Origin: Bradyrhizobium sp. JYMT SZCCT0428
GTDB lineage: Bacteria; Pseudomonadota; Alphaproteobacteria; Rhizobiales; Xanthobacteraceae
Direction: 5' to 3'
Length of the DNA stretch: 64,000 nt
Assembly (NCBI RefSeq): GCF_018131075.1
Contig: NZ_JAFCLS010000002.1
Location: forward strand, 124,001-188,000
Of the stretch, positions 1 through 8,420 are shown one piece after another. Below the pieces are notes generated by a model, which had not been told where the DNA came from, did no database searches, and was given only the letters and a program-made list of their open reading frames with translations. Within the stretch, counting starts at the first letter, position 1. Every line of letters begins with the position of its first letter. The position numbers and the translations under genes were made by a program.

Positions 1-1225
1 GTTCCTTGACATCGGCATCGCCTGCGGCGGCGAGCAACGTCGGGAACCAGTCAAGACCGGAGACGATCTGGTTTGAAACTTCGCCGGGCTTGATCTTGCC
101 CGGCCAGCGCACCATCGCCGGAACGCGGAACGCACCTTCCCAGTTCGTATTCTTCTCGCTGCGGAATGGCGTGGTGGCGGCGTCCGGCCAGGACCATTGA
201 TTGGGGCCGTTGTCAGTCGTGTAGACAACGATTGTGTTTTCGGCGATCCCGAGGTCATCGAGCGCCTTGAGGAGCTTGCCGACATGACCGTCATGTTCGA
301 CCATGCCGTCGGCATATTCGTTGCCGACCATGCCGCTCTGCCCGCGCATCGACTGACGCACATGCGTGAAGGCGTGCATCCGCGTCGCGTTCATCCAGGT
401 GAAGAATGGCTTGTTGGCCCTTGTTTGGCGCGCCATGAAATCGATCGCGGCGTCTGTCGTCTCGTCATCGATCGTTTCCATTCGCTTCCTGGTCAGCGGC
501 CCGGTGTCTTCGATCTTGCCGCCGGCAGCGCTGCGGATCACCCCGCGCGGGTGATAGGCCTTGAGGAACGCCGGATCATCCTTCGGCCAAAATGGCTGCT
601 CGGGCTCCTCCTCGGCGTTGAGATGATAGAGGTTGCCGAAAAATTCGTCGAAGCCGTGATTGGTAGGCAAATACTCGTCGAGGTCACCGAGATGGTTCTT
701 GCCGAACTGTCCCGTAGCGTAACCCAGCGGCTTGAGCGCCTGAGCGATGGTGATGTCGCCTTTCTGAAGGCCAACCGAAGCACCGGGTGCGCCGACCTTG
801 GAAAGGCCGGTGCGCAGACACGCCTGGCCGGTGATGAACGTCGATCGGCCCGCCGTGCAGCTGTTCTCCGCATAATAGTCGGTGAACATCATGCCTTCTT
901 TGGCTATCCGATCGATGTTCGGAGTCTTGTAACCCACCACTCCGAACGAATAGGCGCTGATGTTGGTCTGGCCGACGTCGTCACCGAAGATGACCAGGAT
1001 ATTCGGCTTGCGGCCGGACCCCGCAGCAGCAGGCGGCGGAGCCGGAGTTGGCGCCGCGGAGGTTGCCGGCGCGGCCTTCTGGGCCTGCGCGAGTGCGCCG
1101 GTTGTCACAGCAGCCGCTGCAACCAGGGTCGAGGTTCCAAGCAGGACATTGCGGCGGCTGACGGTTCGGTTATCGGTGGCGTTGCTAAGGCCGTCGGTAG
1201 GGTTGTTGGTCTTGCTGCCTGACAT
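1..1225 (-). CDS. Tat-exported arylsulfatase, C-terminus beyond left edge
   Basis: Hydrolyses sulfate esters, probably in the periplasm. The minus-strand frame is open from an ATG at 1225 to the window edge (408 codons), so the C-terminus is missing. A twin-arginine signal SRRNVLLG lies near residues 23-30, followed by an Ala/Pro-rich linker. The alkaline-phosphatase-fold core starts at about residue 73 (KPNILVIFGDD, with metal-binding Asp82/Asp83). The formylglycine motif is CTAGR at 123-127 followed by STFITG, the Cys-type sulfatase signature (CxAxR rather than CxPSR). A GKNHLGD motif further on fits the active-site Lys/His. A GGAGAG Shine-Dalgarno precedes the ATG. It lies 32 bp downstream of the formylglycine-generating enzyme gene on the same strand, so the two are probably co-transcribed. 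The substrate cannot be told from sequence. Confidence 0.93.
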   Translation of the reverse strand, partial: MSGSKTNNPTDGLSNATDNRTVSRRNVLLGTSTLVAAAAVTTGALAQAQKAAPATSAAPTPAPPPAAAGSGRKPNILVIFGDDVGQTNISAYSFGVVGYKTPNIDRIAKEGMMFTDYYAENSCTAGRSTFITGQACLRTGLSKVGAPGASVGLQKGDITIAQALKPLGYATGQFGKNHLGDLDEYLPTNHGFDEFFGNLYHLNAEEEPEQPFWPKDDPAFLKAYHPRGVIRSAAGGKIEDTGPLTRKRMETIDDETTDAAIDFMARQTRANKPFFTWMNATRMHAFTHVRQSMRGQSGMVGNEYADGMVEHDGHVGKLLKALDDLGIAENTIVVYTTDNGPNQWSWPDAATTPFRSEKNTNWEGAFRVPAMVRWPGKIKPGEVSNQIVSGLDWFPTLLAAAGDADVKE

Positions 1226-1257
1226 TCAACTCTCCACTTGTTGCACGACGTTGGAAA

Positions 1258-2247
1258 TCATTGCGCGAGTGGTTTCCTCACCACACACCGGAACCCAAGG
1301 TGACTGGTCGAGGTATCGATCGCCTCGGCATGCCGCGCCGCCGGGCGATAGCGGCGGCAATAGTTCGGTGCGCACAGATGCGAACCACCCTTGATGACCT
1401 TGCGCGGGATTTTGACGTTCGGCTGGCGGGGGTCGTAGCTGCCCTCCTCCCGCCCGCCGCGCGGATTTTCCGGGATGCAACACGCCTTCGGCGCGTCGGC
1501 TTCATGCCGGGGCGCGTACCAGTCCGAGGTCCATTCCCAGACATTGCCGATCATGTCGTGCAAGCCATAACCGTTCGGCGGAAACGCCGTTACCGGCGAG
1601 GTGCGCTCGTAGCCATCCTCATGGCGATTGTGCAGCGGGAATTCGCCCTGCCAGGTGTTAGCCATATGCACGCCATCGGGCGTAAGCTCGTCGCCCCACG
1701 CGAATTCGGCGCCATCTAGCCCGCCGCGCGCGGCGAACTCCCATTCGGCTTCGGTCGGCAGATCCTTACCCGCCCATCGCGCATAGAGCAGCGCGTCCGA
1801 GTAAGACACATGGACGACGGGATGATCATTCAGGACGTTGATGTCGCTCCTGGGTCCATACGGATGCCGCCAGTTGGCGTCCTTCATGAAGGTCCACCAC
1901 TGGCTCCAGTCGCGCAAATCATAGGTCGAGTGCGGCCGCTCGAACACGAGAGAGCCCGCGTACAGCATGTGCGGCAGGGCCCCTGGATAATGCTTCGGAT
2001 CGGGCGGGATTTCGGCAAAGGTTTTGTGACCTGTTGCGATCACGAATTGCTTGAACTGATGGTTGGTCACCGGCGTGCGGTCGATCCAGAAGCCGTCCAC
2101 CGTCACGCGATGTACCGGCGCTTCCTCAGGGTAATGATGGTCGGAGCCCATTCGGAATGTGCCGCCGGGAATCCGGACCATGTCGGCGGTCCGGCCCTCT
2201 TCCGACGGCGTGTCGCCCTGCTGGACGTCGGTTTGCAGCAGCGTCAT
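1258..2247 (-). CDS. Formylglycine-generating enzyme (SUMF1/FGE family)
   Basis: Oxidises the active-site Cys of sulfatases to C-alpha-formylglycine. The 329-residue protein is one FGE-sulfatase domain: MVRIPGGTFRMGSD near the N-terminus, LPTEAEWEFAARGG in the middle, and GNVWEWTSDWY followed by KGGSHLCAPNYCRRYRPAAR near the end. Cys292 and Cys297 occupy the places of the paired catalytic cysteines of genuine FGE, which EgtB-like and other non-FGE family members lack. It ends SHLGFRCV as the family does. An AGGAG-like site precedes the ATG. There is no signal peptide, so it acts in the cytoplasm, consistent with modification before Tat export of the neighbouring sulfatase. Confidence 0.94.
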   Translation of the reverse strand: MTLLQTDVQQGDTPSEEGRTADMVRIPGGTFRMGSDHHYPEEAPVHRVTVDGFWIDRTPVTNHQFKQFVIATGHKTFAEIPPDPKHYPGALPHMLYAGSLVFERPHSTYDLRDWSQWWTFMKDANWRHPYGPRSDINVLNDHPVVHVSYSDALLYARWAGKDLPTEAEWEFAARGGLDGAEFAWGDELTPDGVHMANTWQGEFPLHNRHEDGYERTSPVTAFPPNGYGLHDMIGNVWEWTSDWYAPRHEADAPKACCIPENPRGGREEGSYDPRQPNVKIPRKVIKGGSHLCAPNYCRRYRPAARHAEAIDTSTSHLGFRCVVRKPLAQ

Positions 2248-2271
2248 GACCCTGACTCCTGACGTGCGCGG

Positions 2272-2526
2272 TTACGGGCAAACGTCCCGGAAGCCCTGCG
2301 TCTTGCTTGGATCGGAGTAGTACCTGCAGTAACCCGGCACCGGCGCGCGGACTTCGGTCACCAGATTATCTTGCTTGAGTTGCTGTTGCTGCCAACTGGA
2401 GGGCACTACAATTATCGCCAATGCCGGTGAAGGCGTCAGGGTAAGGCAGGTTGAGTGGGCTAACGCGCAGAGCATTCCGTTGGCAGCGTTAGCCAGATCG
2501 ATGAAGCGGGTTCTTGTTGAGCGCAT
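2272..2526 (-). CDS. Small hypothetical protein upstream of the FGE gene
   Basis: An 84-codon frame ending 24 bp before the FGE gene on the same strand. The N-terminal third is hydrophobic (ALAHSTCLTLTPSPALAI), which could be a signal peptide if translation starts at an internal Met near residue 18. The mature part would be Gln-rich and end with two Cys (PGYCRYY, FRDVCP), typical of small secreted rhizobial proteins. I recognise no family. Proximity to the sulfatase genes suggests shared transcription, but coding status is uncertain. Confidence 0.35.
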   Translation of the reverse strand: MRSTRTRFIDLANAANGMLCALAHSTCLTLTPSPALAIIVVPSSWQQQQLKQDNLVTEVRAPVPGYCRYYSDPSKTQGFRDVCP

Positions 2527-2944
2527 TGGCGACCCTTTTTCTTATTACAGCCGCTCGCGTCGTGGTTGCGCACGGCAGACGTAGATCAGTCAGCCCCTCT
2601 TCCCTTTTCCGCGCGATTGTCGTGCGCAGTGCATTGGCGCACAGTCTCCGTCTCTTCAAAGGCTTACGAGGCGCGAAGTATTGGCACCCTTGCAAGCTAG
2701 ATGAATCTCGAAGCGATGTGATGTGCAGTTTGTGCCAATCTGCAAAGGCGCAACTTCAGGCTTAATGCAGAACTTCGCGAATCGATCAATGCATTGATCG
2801 AACTGCATGCCGTTCTGTTCAAAACTTTAGACAAATATTCTCATCGCGACAGCAAGCGTGCGCAAGCCTCCTTGCAACCGAGCGAGACCTGACCGACGAA
2901 ATTCATTGTGAGCGCGCTGGAGTTGTGGCTAGATCGAGTCGGGG
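2527..2944. other. Intergenic region before the AraC-type regulator
   Basis: About 420 bases between the leftward small gene and the rightward regulator. I see no convincing gene. It must hold the promoters for both directions. Its most striking element is the 20-base palindrome at 2782-2801, listed separately. The second half is less GC-rich than the flanking genes, as expected of a promoter region. Confidence 0.6.
2782..2801. promoter_or_regulatory. Perfect 20-base palindrome, candidate operator
   Basis: TCGATCAATGCATTGATCGA reads identically on both strands without mismatch or spacer. It lies about 145 bp upstream of the first start codon of the AraC-type regulator, in its presumed promoter region. 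Such dyads bind dimeric regulators. Which protein binds is unknown; AraC proteins usually bind direct repeats, so an unlinked regulator is possible. Confidence 0.5.
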
Positions 2945-3994
2945 ATGGGGGCATCGAATGGGGGATGCCGAACCATGAGCGGGCAGCTTGCGGTCAACAC
3001 CTGCAGTCTGGACAGCTTCGAGGGCCTTCACAACGCGATCAGAGGGTCGCATGTCGAGGTGACGCAACTCGGCCGTGGAAAGTTTCAAGGCTCATTGAGC
3101 CACGTCGGGATTGGAGACTTCTCGCTCAGCATCGGCTCGTTCTCCGTCGGCGTTCGAACCCAACGCGTTTCGACCGACGACAAGCTCGTTATCGGGATGC
3201 TGCTCAATGCCAGCGACCGGGTCACCCACTGGTCGTTCGACATGCGCCCGGCGGACGTCCTGATCATGCCTCCCAGTACCGAGCATGATGGAATTTTCCA
3301 TGGCGCCGCGGCGTATGCCGCGATCCGCCTCGATCTTGCCGAGGTCCCGTCGCTATTCAGGGGCGAAGCAAGATTGAGCGACCCCGCCGCATGGCTCACT
3401 AAAAATGTCTATCAGGCAGATCCTTCGATCGGCATGGCGGCGACACGGCGATTGCCCCTGATCATTTCCCGTCTGGCGCGTCAGCAGACCGCCTTGTCCG
3501 ATACCGTCGCCGATTTCTGGAAGCGCTCGATCATCGACGCCGTGACCGGAACCATCGTGCAATCGCTACCGCCTGACACGAGAGGGCTTTTGCCCTCGGC
3601 GATACAGTTGGTCGGGAAAGTCGACGACTATCTCGAAGCCGCCGGCCTTCGCCCCGTGCACGTTTCCGAAATCTGCGCTCACCTCAACGTGTCGCGACGG
3701 ACTCTGCATCGCGCATTCTACGACGTTTTTGGTTTGGGACCGATATCGTTCCTGCGTCACAAGCGGCTGTGCGCCATTCATTCCGTTCTGAGGGAAAGCG
3801 ATCCGACGACGGTCACCGTCGCGCAAGTGGCGATCCGGCACGGCTTCATCGAGCTTGGACGCTTCTCTCACTACTATCACTCGCTGTTCGGGGAGTATCC
3901 ATCGGAAACGCTTGGCGGCCGCGGGTTTCGCACGCGCAAGGCGATCGATCAAAATACTTCCGAACAGATTCCGATCGGGCTTAACACCAATTAA
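2945..3994 (+). CDS. AraC-family transcriptional regulator
   Basis: A DNA-binding regulator with a ligand-sensing N-terminal half (AraC-binding-like region, about residues 30-200) and a C-terminal AraC HTH domain (about 225-330). The HTH part shows VSEICAHLNVSRRTLHRAF and the second helix-turn-helix VTVAQVAIRHGFIELGRFSHYY, with the terminal FGEYPSET typical of the family. Two starts are possible: ATG at 2945, or ATG at 2975, which has GGGGGA at a good distance and seems more likely. The gene is convergent with the GGDEF-EAL gene and separated from it by 43 bp. No target gene is evident; the divergent sulfatase/FGE cluster is a candidate only by position. Confidence 0.9.
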   Translation: MGASNGGCRTMSGQLAVNTCSLDSFEGLHNAIRGSHVEVTQLGRGKFQGSLSHVGIGDFSLSIGSFSVGVRTQRVSTDDKLVIGMLLNASDRVTHWSFDMRPADVLIMPPSTEHDGIFHGAAAYAAIRLDLAEVPSLFRGEARLSDPAAWLTKNVYQADPSIGMAATRRLPLIISRLARQQTALSDTVADFWKRSIIDAVTGTIVQSLPPDTRGLLPSAIQLVGKVDDYLEAAGLRPVHVSEICAHLNVSRRTLHRAFYDVFGLGPISFLRHKRLCAIHSVLRESDPTTVTVAQVAIRHGFIELGRFSHYYHSLFGEYPSETLGGRGFRTRKAIDQNTSEQIPIGLNTN

Positions 3995-4037
3995 CTGGAT
4001 CGCTTCCGCGAAACCGGCCGGCGTCAAATTGCCGGAT

Positions 4038-5942
4038 TCAAGCCGCGGATACCACCTTGGCGCGGTGCGAGAGCAACAGCCGCCGGATCTCCCCGGCTGT
4101 TATCGCGGGGCTGAACAGAAACCCCTGTATCTCGGTGCAGCCGAGAATGTACAGCAGATTTCGCTGCTGTTCGGTCTCGACGCCTTCCGCTGTCGTCGTC
4201 ATGTCGCTCGCGGCCGCAATGTTCACCACCGCCTGGACGATCGACGACGAAGCGCCCGCGCCGGCCAGATCCCTGATGAAGGAGCGGTCGATCTTGATCT
4301 TGTCGAATGGAAACCGCTGCAGATAGCTCAGCGAGGAATAGCCGGTGCCGAAATCGTCCAGCGCGATGCGTACCCCCAGCTTGCGCAACTGATGCAGCAT
4401 CTGAAGCGCGCCGTCGTCGTCGCGGATCAGCACCGCCTCGGTGATCTCGAGCTCGAGTCTGGATGCGGCGAGGCCCGAGGCAGCAAGGGCCGCCGCGACG
4501 TTGAGCGCCAGCGTCTGGCTCCGGAACTGAACCGGTGAGACGTTGACAGCGACGCGGACCTCCGCCGGCCAGTTGGCAGCCTCGGCGCACGCCGTGTTGA
4601 GCACCCAGTGACCGAGTTCATTGATCAGGCCGGTCTCTTCCGCGACCGGAATGAACTCCGCGGGCGAGATCATGCCGCGTTCGGGGTGGCGCCATCGCAG
4701 CAGCGCCTCGCAGGAGGAAACCATGCCGTCCTCGAGATTGAGCACCGGCTGATAGTAGGCCTCGAGGCCGCCATCTGATATCGCCTGACGCAATTCGAGT
4801 TCCAGGGCTCGTCGCGCCTTGGCGCGGGCGTCCATGCCGACCTCGAAGAAGCGGTAGGTCCGCCGGCCGTCGCCTTTGGCGCCGTACAGCGCGAGGTCCG
4901 CGTTCCGGAGCAACTGGTCGAGATCGAGCCCATCTCCGGAGGCAAGCGCGATGCCGATGCTGGCATCTGTCGTGATCAGATGGCCAGCGCACGCGAACGG
5001 CGCCCTGATCGCCGCGTAAATTCCTTCAACAAGTTGAGTGGTTTCGGCCTGTTTCTTGATACCGGTTTGAATCACGGCGAACTCGTCACCGCCGAGCCGC
5101 GCCGCGACATCTGTATCCTTCAGACACAAGCGCAACCTTTCGCCTACGCCCTTGAGCAACTCATCGCCGATGGCATGGCCGAGGGCATCGTTGACGCTCT
5201 TGAATTCGTCGATGTCGATATAGAATACCGCCAGCTGTTCGCCCGGTCGGACCGCCTTCAGCGCCTGTTCAAGTCGCTCGCGAAACAGGAGCCGGTTGGG
5301 CAGGTCGGTCAGCCCGTCATAATGCGCCAGATGGGCGATTTTCTCGTCAGCGCGGGTGCGTTCGGTGATGTCCTCGATCGTGGCTACCCAGCCACCCGCA
5401 TTCAGCGGCCGGTTGACGATCTCGATCGCCCTGCCGCCCGGCGCTTCCGTGAGTTGCCGCGTGGCTTTGCCGAGCGACACGGTGCGAATGATGGCATTGC
5501 AGAACGCGTCGACATCGCCGTCAAAGGATCCGGTTTCTTTGCGGTGTTCGATCAAGCGATGCATCGTGCAGCCGGGCTTCGCGACATCCGGCGACAGGCC
5601 AAACATATCAATATAGGGCTGGTTACAAATGACGATGCGTGCCGATGCATCATAAAGAACAAGACCTTGCGGGATATTGTTCACGGCAACTGTGAGCTGG
5701 CGCCGTTCCGCCGCGAGCCGCTGGTCGGACAATCGATGGCGCCTCTGCAGCAGAGCGACGACGAGTGCGAGGATCACGACGAGGGCAAGCAGTACGCGTT
5801 CGCGAAGCTCCCACGCCGATGTCGCCATCCCAGCCAAGATCGCCACCGCGATCAGGACAGCACAAAGCGCCAGGCGCCTCACCGTCCCGGTCTTCTCTAC
5901 AGGCTTCGCAGAATCGCCCGGCATGCCGCTATCGAAAGTCAC
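4038..5942 (-). CDS. Membrane PAS-GGDEF-EAL cyclic-di-GMP enzyme
   Basis: A 634-residue cyclic-di-GMP signalling protein. Two N-terminal membrane segments (about residues 22-65) anchor it, followed by a PAS-like domain (about 80-200, NNIPQGLVLYDASARIVICN), a GGDEF domain (about 205-365) with intact LGGDEFAV, and an EAL domain (about 385-625) with EALLRW, DDFGTGYSSL and KIDRSFI. Both catalytic signatures are intact, so it could make and degrade cyclic-di-GMP; which activity dominates cannot be read from sequence. It stands alone, divergent from the HerA-like gene across a 399-bp gap. Confidence 0.95.
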   Translation of the reverse strand: MTFDSGMPGDSAKPVEKTGTVRRLALCAVLIAVAILAGMATSAWELRERVLLALVVILALVVALLQRRHRLSDQRLAAERRQLTVAVNNIPQGLVLYDASARIVICNQPYIDMFGLSPDVAKPGCTMHRLIEHRKETGSFDGDVDAFCNAIIRTVSLGKATRQLTEAPGGRAIEIVNRPLNAGGWVATIEDITERTRADEKIAHLAHYDGLTDLPNRLLFRERLEQALKAVRPGEQLAVFYIDIDEFKSVNDALGHAIGDELLKGVGERLRLCLKDTDVAARLGGDEFAVIQTGIKKQAETTQLVEGIYAAIRAPFACAGHLITTDASIGIALASGDGLDLDQLLRNADLALYGAKGDGRRTYRFFEVGMDARAKARRALELELRQAISDGGLEAYYQPVLNLEDGMVSSCEALLRWRHPERGMISPAEFIPVAEETGLINELGHWVLNTACAEAANWPAEVRVAVNVSPVQFRSQTLALNVAAALAASGLAASRLELEITEAVLIRDDDGALQMLHQLRKLGVRIALDDFGTGYSSLSYLQRFPFDKIKIDRSFIRDLAGAGASSSIVQAVVNIAAASDMTTTAEGVETEQQRNLLYILGCTEIQGFLFSPAITAGEIRRLLLSHRAKVVSAA

Positions 5943-6341
5943 CTGGTCCGTCCCAGCGTGACATCGTTACGCACGACAAATGGAAGGCGGGTTACAACAT
6001 GCGGTTAGCAATCGGTTACCGCGATACGCGGACTGATACTTGATCTCGAGTCCAGTACCGGACGTTGCCGGCCCCCGATCCAATCCGGGCCTCTCCCCCG
6101 ACGTGGTAAACGAATGGTTAATCCAGAGCCGATCGCACGTGCGCGCACAAATGCAGAAAAGCGCTGATTTTCCTGCACAACTGGCGCGTTGTGGCCGTGG
6201 CAGGCGCCTGTTGCAAAACGAAGCCCGAGCGGGATGCGACAGATTTAGCCAATCTGGAACGACGCCGGTTTAACCGTTTCGCTAGTCCCGGCCGCCCATA
6301 ATGCGGCCAGACCAATTTCATGACATGCCAGGTTCAACATC
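5943..6341. other. Intergenic region between divergent genes
   Basis: About 400 bases between the GGDEF-EAL gene (leftward) and the HerA-like gene (rightward). It should carry both promoters. I see no gene, repeat or strong dyad in it. Confidence 0.6.
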
Positions 6342-8087
6342 GTGACATCCTTCGGACGTGTGATTTCGGTGCGCGGCTCCCTCGCCCGGGTCGGACTTCT
6401 TGCGGTAAGCCAGATGGCTACCTCGGAAGTACGCGCCACTGTCGGCCGCTTCATCAGCATCCGCTGCGCAACTTCCACCATCGTCGCCATGATCACCGAC
6501 GTAACCTGCGAGGATCTGCCGAGCTCCGATAATTACATTGCCAGCGCGGGCGTCGACCTGCTCGGCGAAATCCTCGGCGGCGATCGCCCGAAATTCCAGC
6601 GCGGCGTCACCAACTATCCGACCATCGGCGATGCCGTCGAGCTGATCACCAATCAGGAACTCCGCACGGTCTACGCGCCGACCGGATCAGACCAGATCAA
6701 TGTCGGCACGCTGCAACAGGACCGCTCGGTCATCGCCTATGTCGACGTCGAGGAAATGCTCTCCAAGCATTTCGCGGTGCTCGGCTCCACCGGCGTCGGT
6801 AAATCGACCGGCGTGTCGCTGCTGCTCAACGAAATCCTCAAGTCGCGGCCGAACCTGCGCATCTTCCTGCTCGACGTCCACAACGAATACGGCCGCTGCT
6901 TCGGCGACCGGGCGTTGGTGCTCAACCCGCGGAACCTGAAACTGCCGTTCTGGCTGTTCAATTTCGAGGAGATCGTCGACGTGCTGTTCGCCGGCCGCCC
7001 CGGCGTGCCCGAAGAGCTCGATATTCTCGCCGAAGTCATTCCGATGGCGAAGGGCATCTACACCCAATACCAGAACGCCGACCGCGTCGGCCTGAAGCGG
7101 ATCGATCCCAAGGCGATCGGCTACACCGTCGATACGCCGGTGCCGTATCGCCTGGTCGATCTGATTTCGCTGATCGACGAACGGATGGGCAAGCTGGAAA
7201 ACCGTTCGTCGCGCATCATCTATCACAAGCTGATTTCGCGCATCGAGACCGTGCGCAACGATCCGCGCTACACGTTCATGTTCGACAACGCCAATGTCGG
7301 CGGCGACACCATGGCGGAAGTCATCAGCCACCTGTTCCGCCTGCCCGCCAATGGCCGGCCGATGACCATCATGCAGCTCGCCGGCTTCCCCGCCGAAGTC
7401 GTCGATTCCGTGGTGTCGGTGCTGTGCCGCATGGCATTCGATTTCGGCCTCTGGAGCGACGGCGTCTCGCCGCTGCTGTTCGTCTGCGAAGAGGCGCATC
7501 GTTACGCCGCCGCCGACCGCAATATCGGCTTCGGCCCGACCCGCAAGGCGGTCTCGCGTATCGCCAAGGAAGGCCGTAAATACGGCGTCTATCTCGGCCT
7601 GGTCACGCAGCGTCCGGCCGAACTCGACGCCACCATCATCTCCCAGTGCAATACGCTGTTTGCGATGCGCCTTGCCAACGACCGCGACCAGGCGCTGCTG
7701 CGCTCGGCCGTCTCGGACGCCGCCGCCAATCTGTTGTCGTTCGTGCCCTCGCTCGGCACCCGCGAAGTGCTGGCCTTCGGCGAAGGCGTGGCGCTGCCGA
7801 CGCGGCTGCGCTTCAAGGAGGTGCCGATCCACCAGTTGCCGCGCAGCGAGGCCACGATTGCGACCGCGCCGTCGGTCGCCGCCGGCCACGACATGCATTT
7901 CGTCAGCGCCGTGCTGGACCGCTGGCGCGGCGCAACCTCGCATCGCGACGTTCCCAACGATCCCATGATCAACGAACGGCCGGCCGCACGAACGCTGGAA
8001 CCGCGCCCGATCGAGGCGCCGATGCTGCAGCCGTCGCTGGGACTTGATCCCGACCGATTCTCGCTGTTGAAGAAACCGCTGCGCTAA
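6342..8087 (+). CDS. HerA-type ATPase (HAS-barrel, FtsK-HerA superfamily)
   Basis: A 581-residue hexameric DNA-translocase-like ATPase. The N-terminus (about 1-110) fits a HAS-barrel domain. The P-loop core has Walker A GSTGVGKST (about residue 149), LLDVHNEYG, Walker B LLFVCEEAH and the late motif TQRPAELDATIISQCNTLFAMRL, which are hallmarks of HerA/DUF87. The start is GTG at 6342 with only a weak AGG upstream, so an internal start such as ATG at 6414 is possible. HerA usually partners the NurA nuclease in DNA end resection or defence; no NurA gene is near, so it may act alone or with an unlinked partner. Confidence 0.9.
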   Translation: MTSFGRVISVRGSLARVGLLAVSQMATSEVRATVGRFISIRCATSTIVAMITDVTCEDLPSSDNYIASAGVDLLGEILGGDRPKFQRGVTNYPTIGDAVELITNQELRTVYAPTGSDQINVGTLQQDRSVIAYVDVEEMLSKHFAVLGSTGVGKSTGVSLLLNEILKSRPNLRIFLLDVHNEYGRCFGDRALVLNPRNLKLPFWLFNFEEIVDVLFAGRPGVPEELDILAEVIPMAKGIYTQYQNADRVGLKRIDPKAIGYTVDTPVPYRLVDLISLIDERMGKLENRSSRIIYHKLISRIETVRNDPRYTFMFDNANVGGDTMAEVISHLFRLPANGRPMTIMQLAGFPAEVVDSVVSVLCRMAFDFGLWSDGVSPLLFVCEEAHRYAAADRNIGFGPTRKAVSRIAKEGRKYGVYLGLVTQRPAELDATIISQCNTLFAMRLANDRDQALLRSAVSDAAANLLSFVPSLGTREVLAFGEGVALPTRLRFKEVPIHQLPRSEATIATAPSVAAGHDMHFVSAVLDRWRGATSHRDVPNDPMINERPAARTLEPRPIEAPMLQPSLGLDPDRFSLLKKPLR

Positions 8088-8420
8088 CGGCGCTGCGGTG
8101 CCGCGAGGCGATGGGTTTCCCAAGCGTTCAACCCATTGGGGCTGATCGGACAGGCGAAGGCCGACCCGGCACCCTCCAAACCAAAATATCGAAAACAACC
8201 CCATGCAAAGAAAGGAACCCTATGGAAACAAAAGGGGTTCGCTGGCAGGGATGCTGGCCCACAAAAACATTTTGACACGTCGGGCAAATCACCGGCACTA
8301 CTGCATCATCACGCAATCTGCAAAAATCATCGTGCGGCGATCCATCATTTCATTTCTTTCTAATTTCCAGTCTACAGCTCGGTGGTGGAAGATGCTCTTG
8401 GACTGCTGCCCACTTGCTGG
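8088..8420. repeat. Intergenic region, probable dispersed repeat
   Basis: No credible gene. From about 8160 to 8330 the sequence is much more A-rich than its surroundings (AATATCGAAAACAACCCCATG, then TTGACACGTCGGGCAAATC). I recall similar text in many Bradyrhizobium intergenic regions, which would make this one copy of a dispersed repeat; that is memory, not a search result. It separates two convergent genes. Confidence 0.35.

Noticed and set aside
197..1222. 341-codon frame on the plus strand at the left edge
   Set aside because: It is the shadow of the sulfatase gene, whose minus-strand frame carries a Tat signal and formylglycine motif.
6687..8204. 505-codon open frame antisense to the HerA-like gene
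   Set aside because: Composition of an antisense shadow; the sense strand has Walker A and B motifs.
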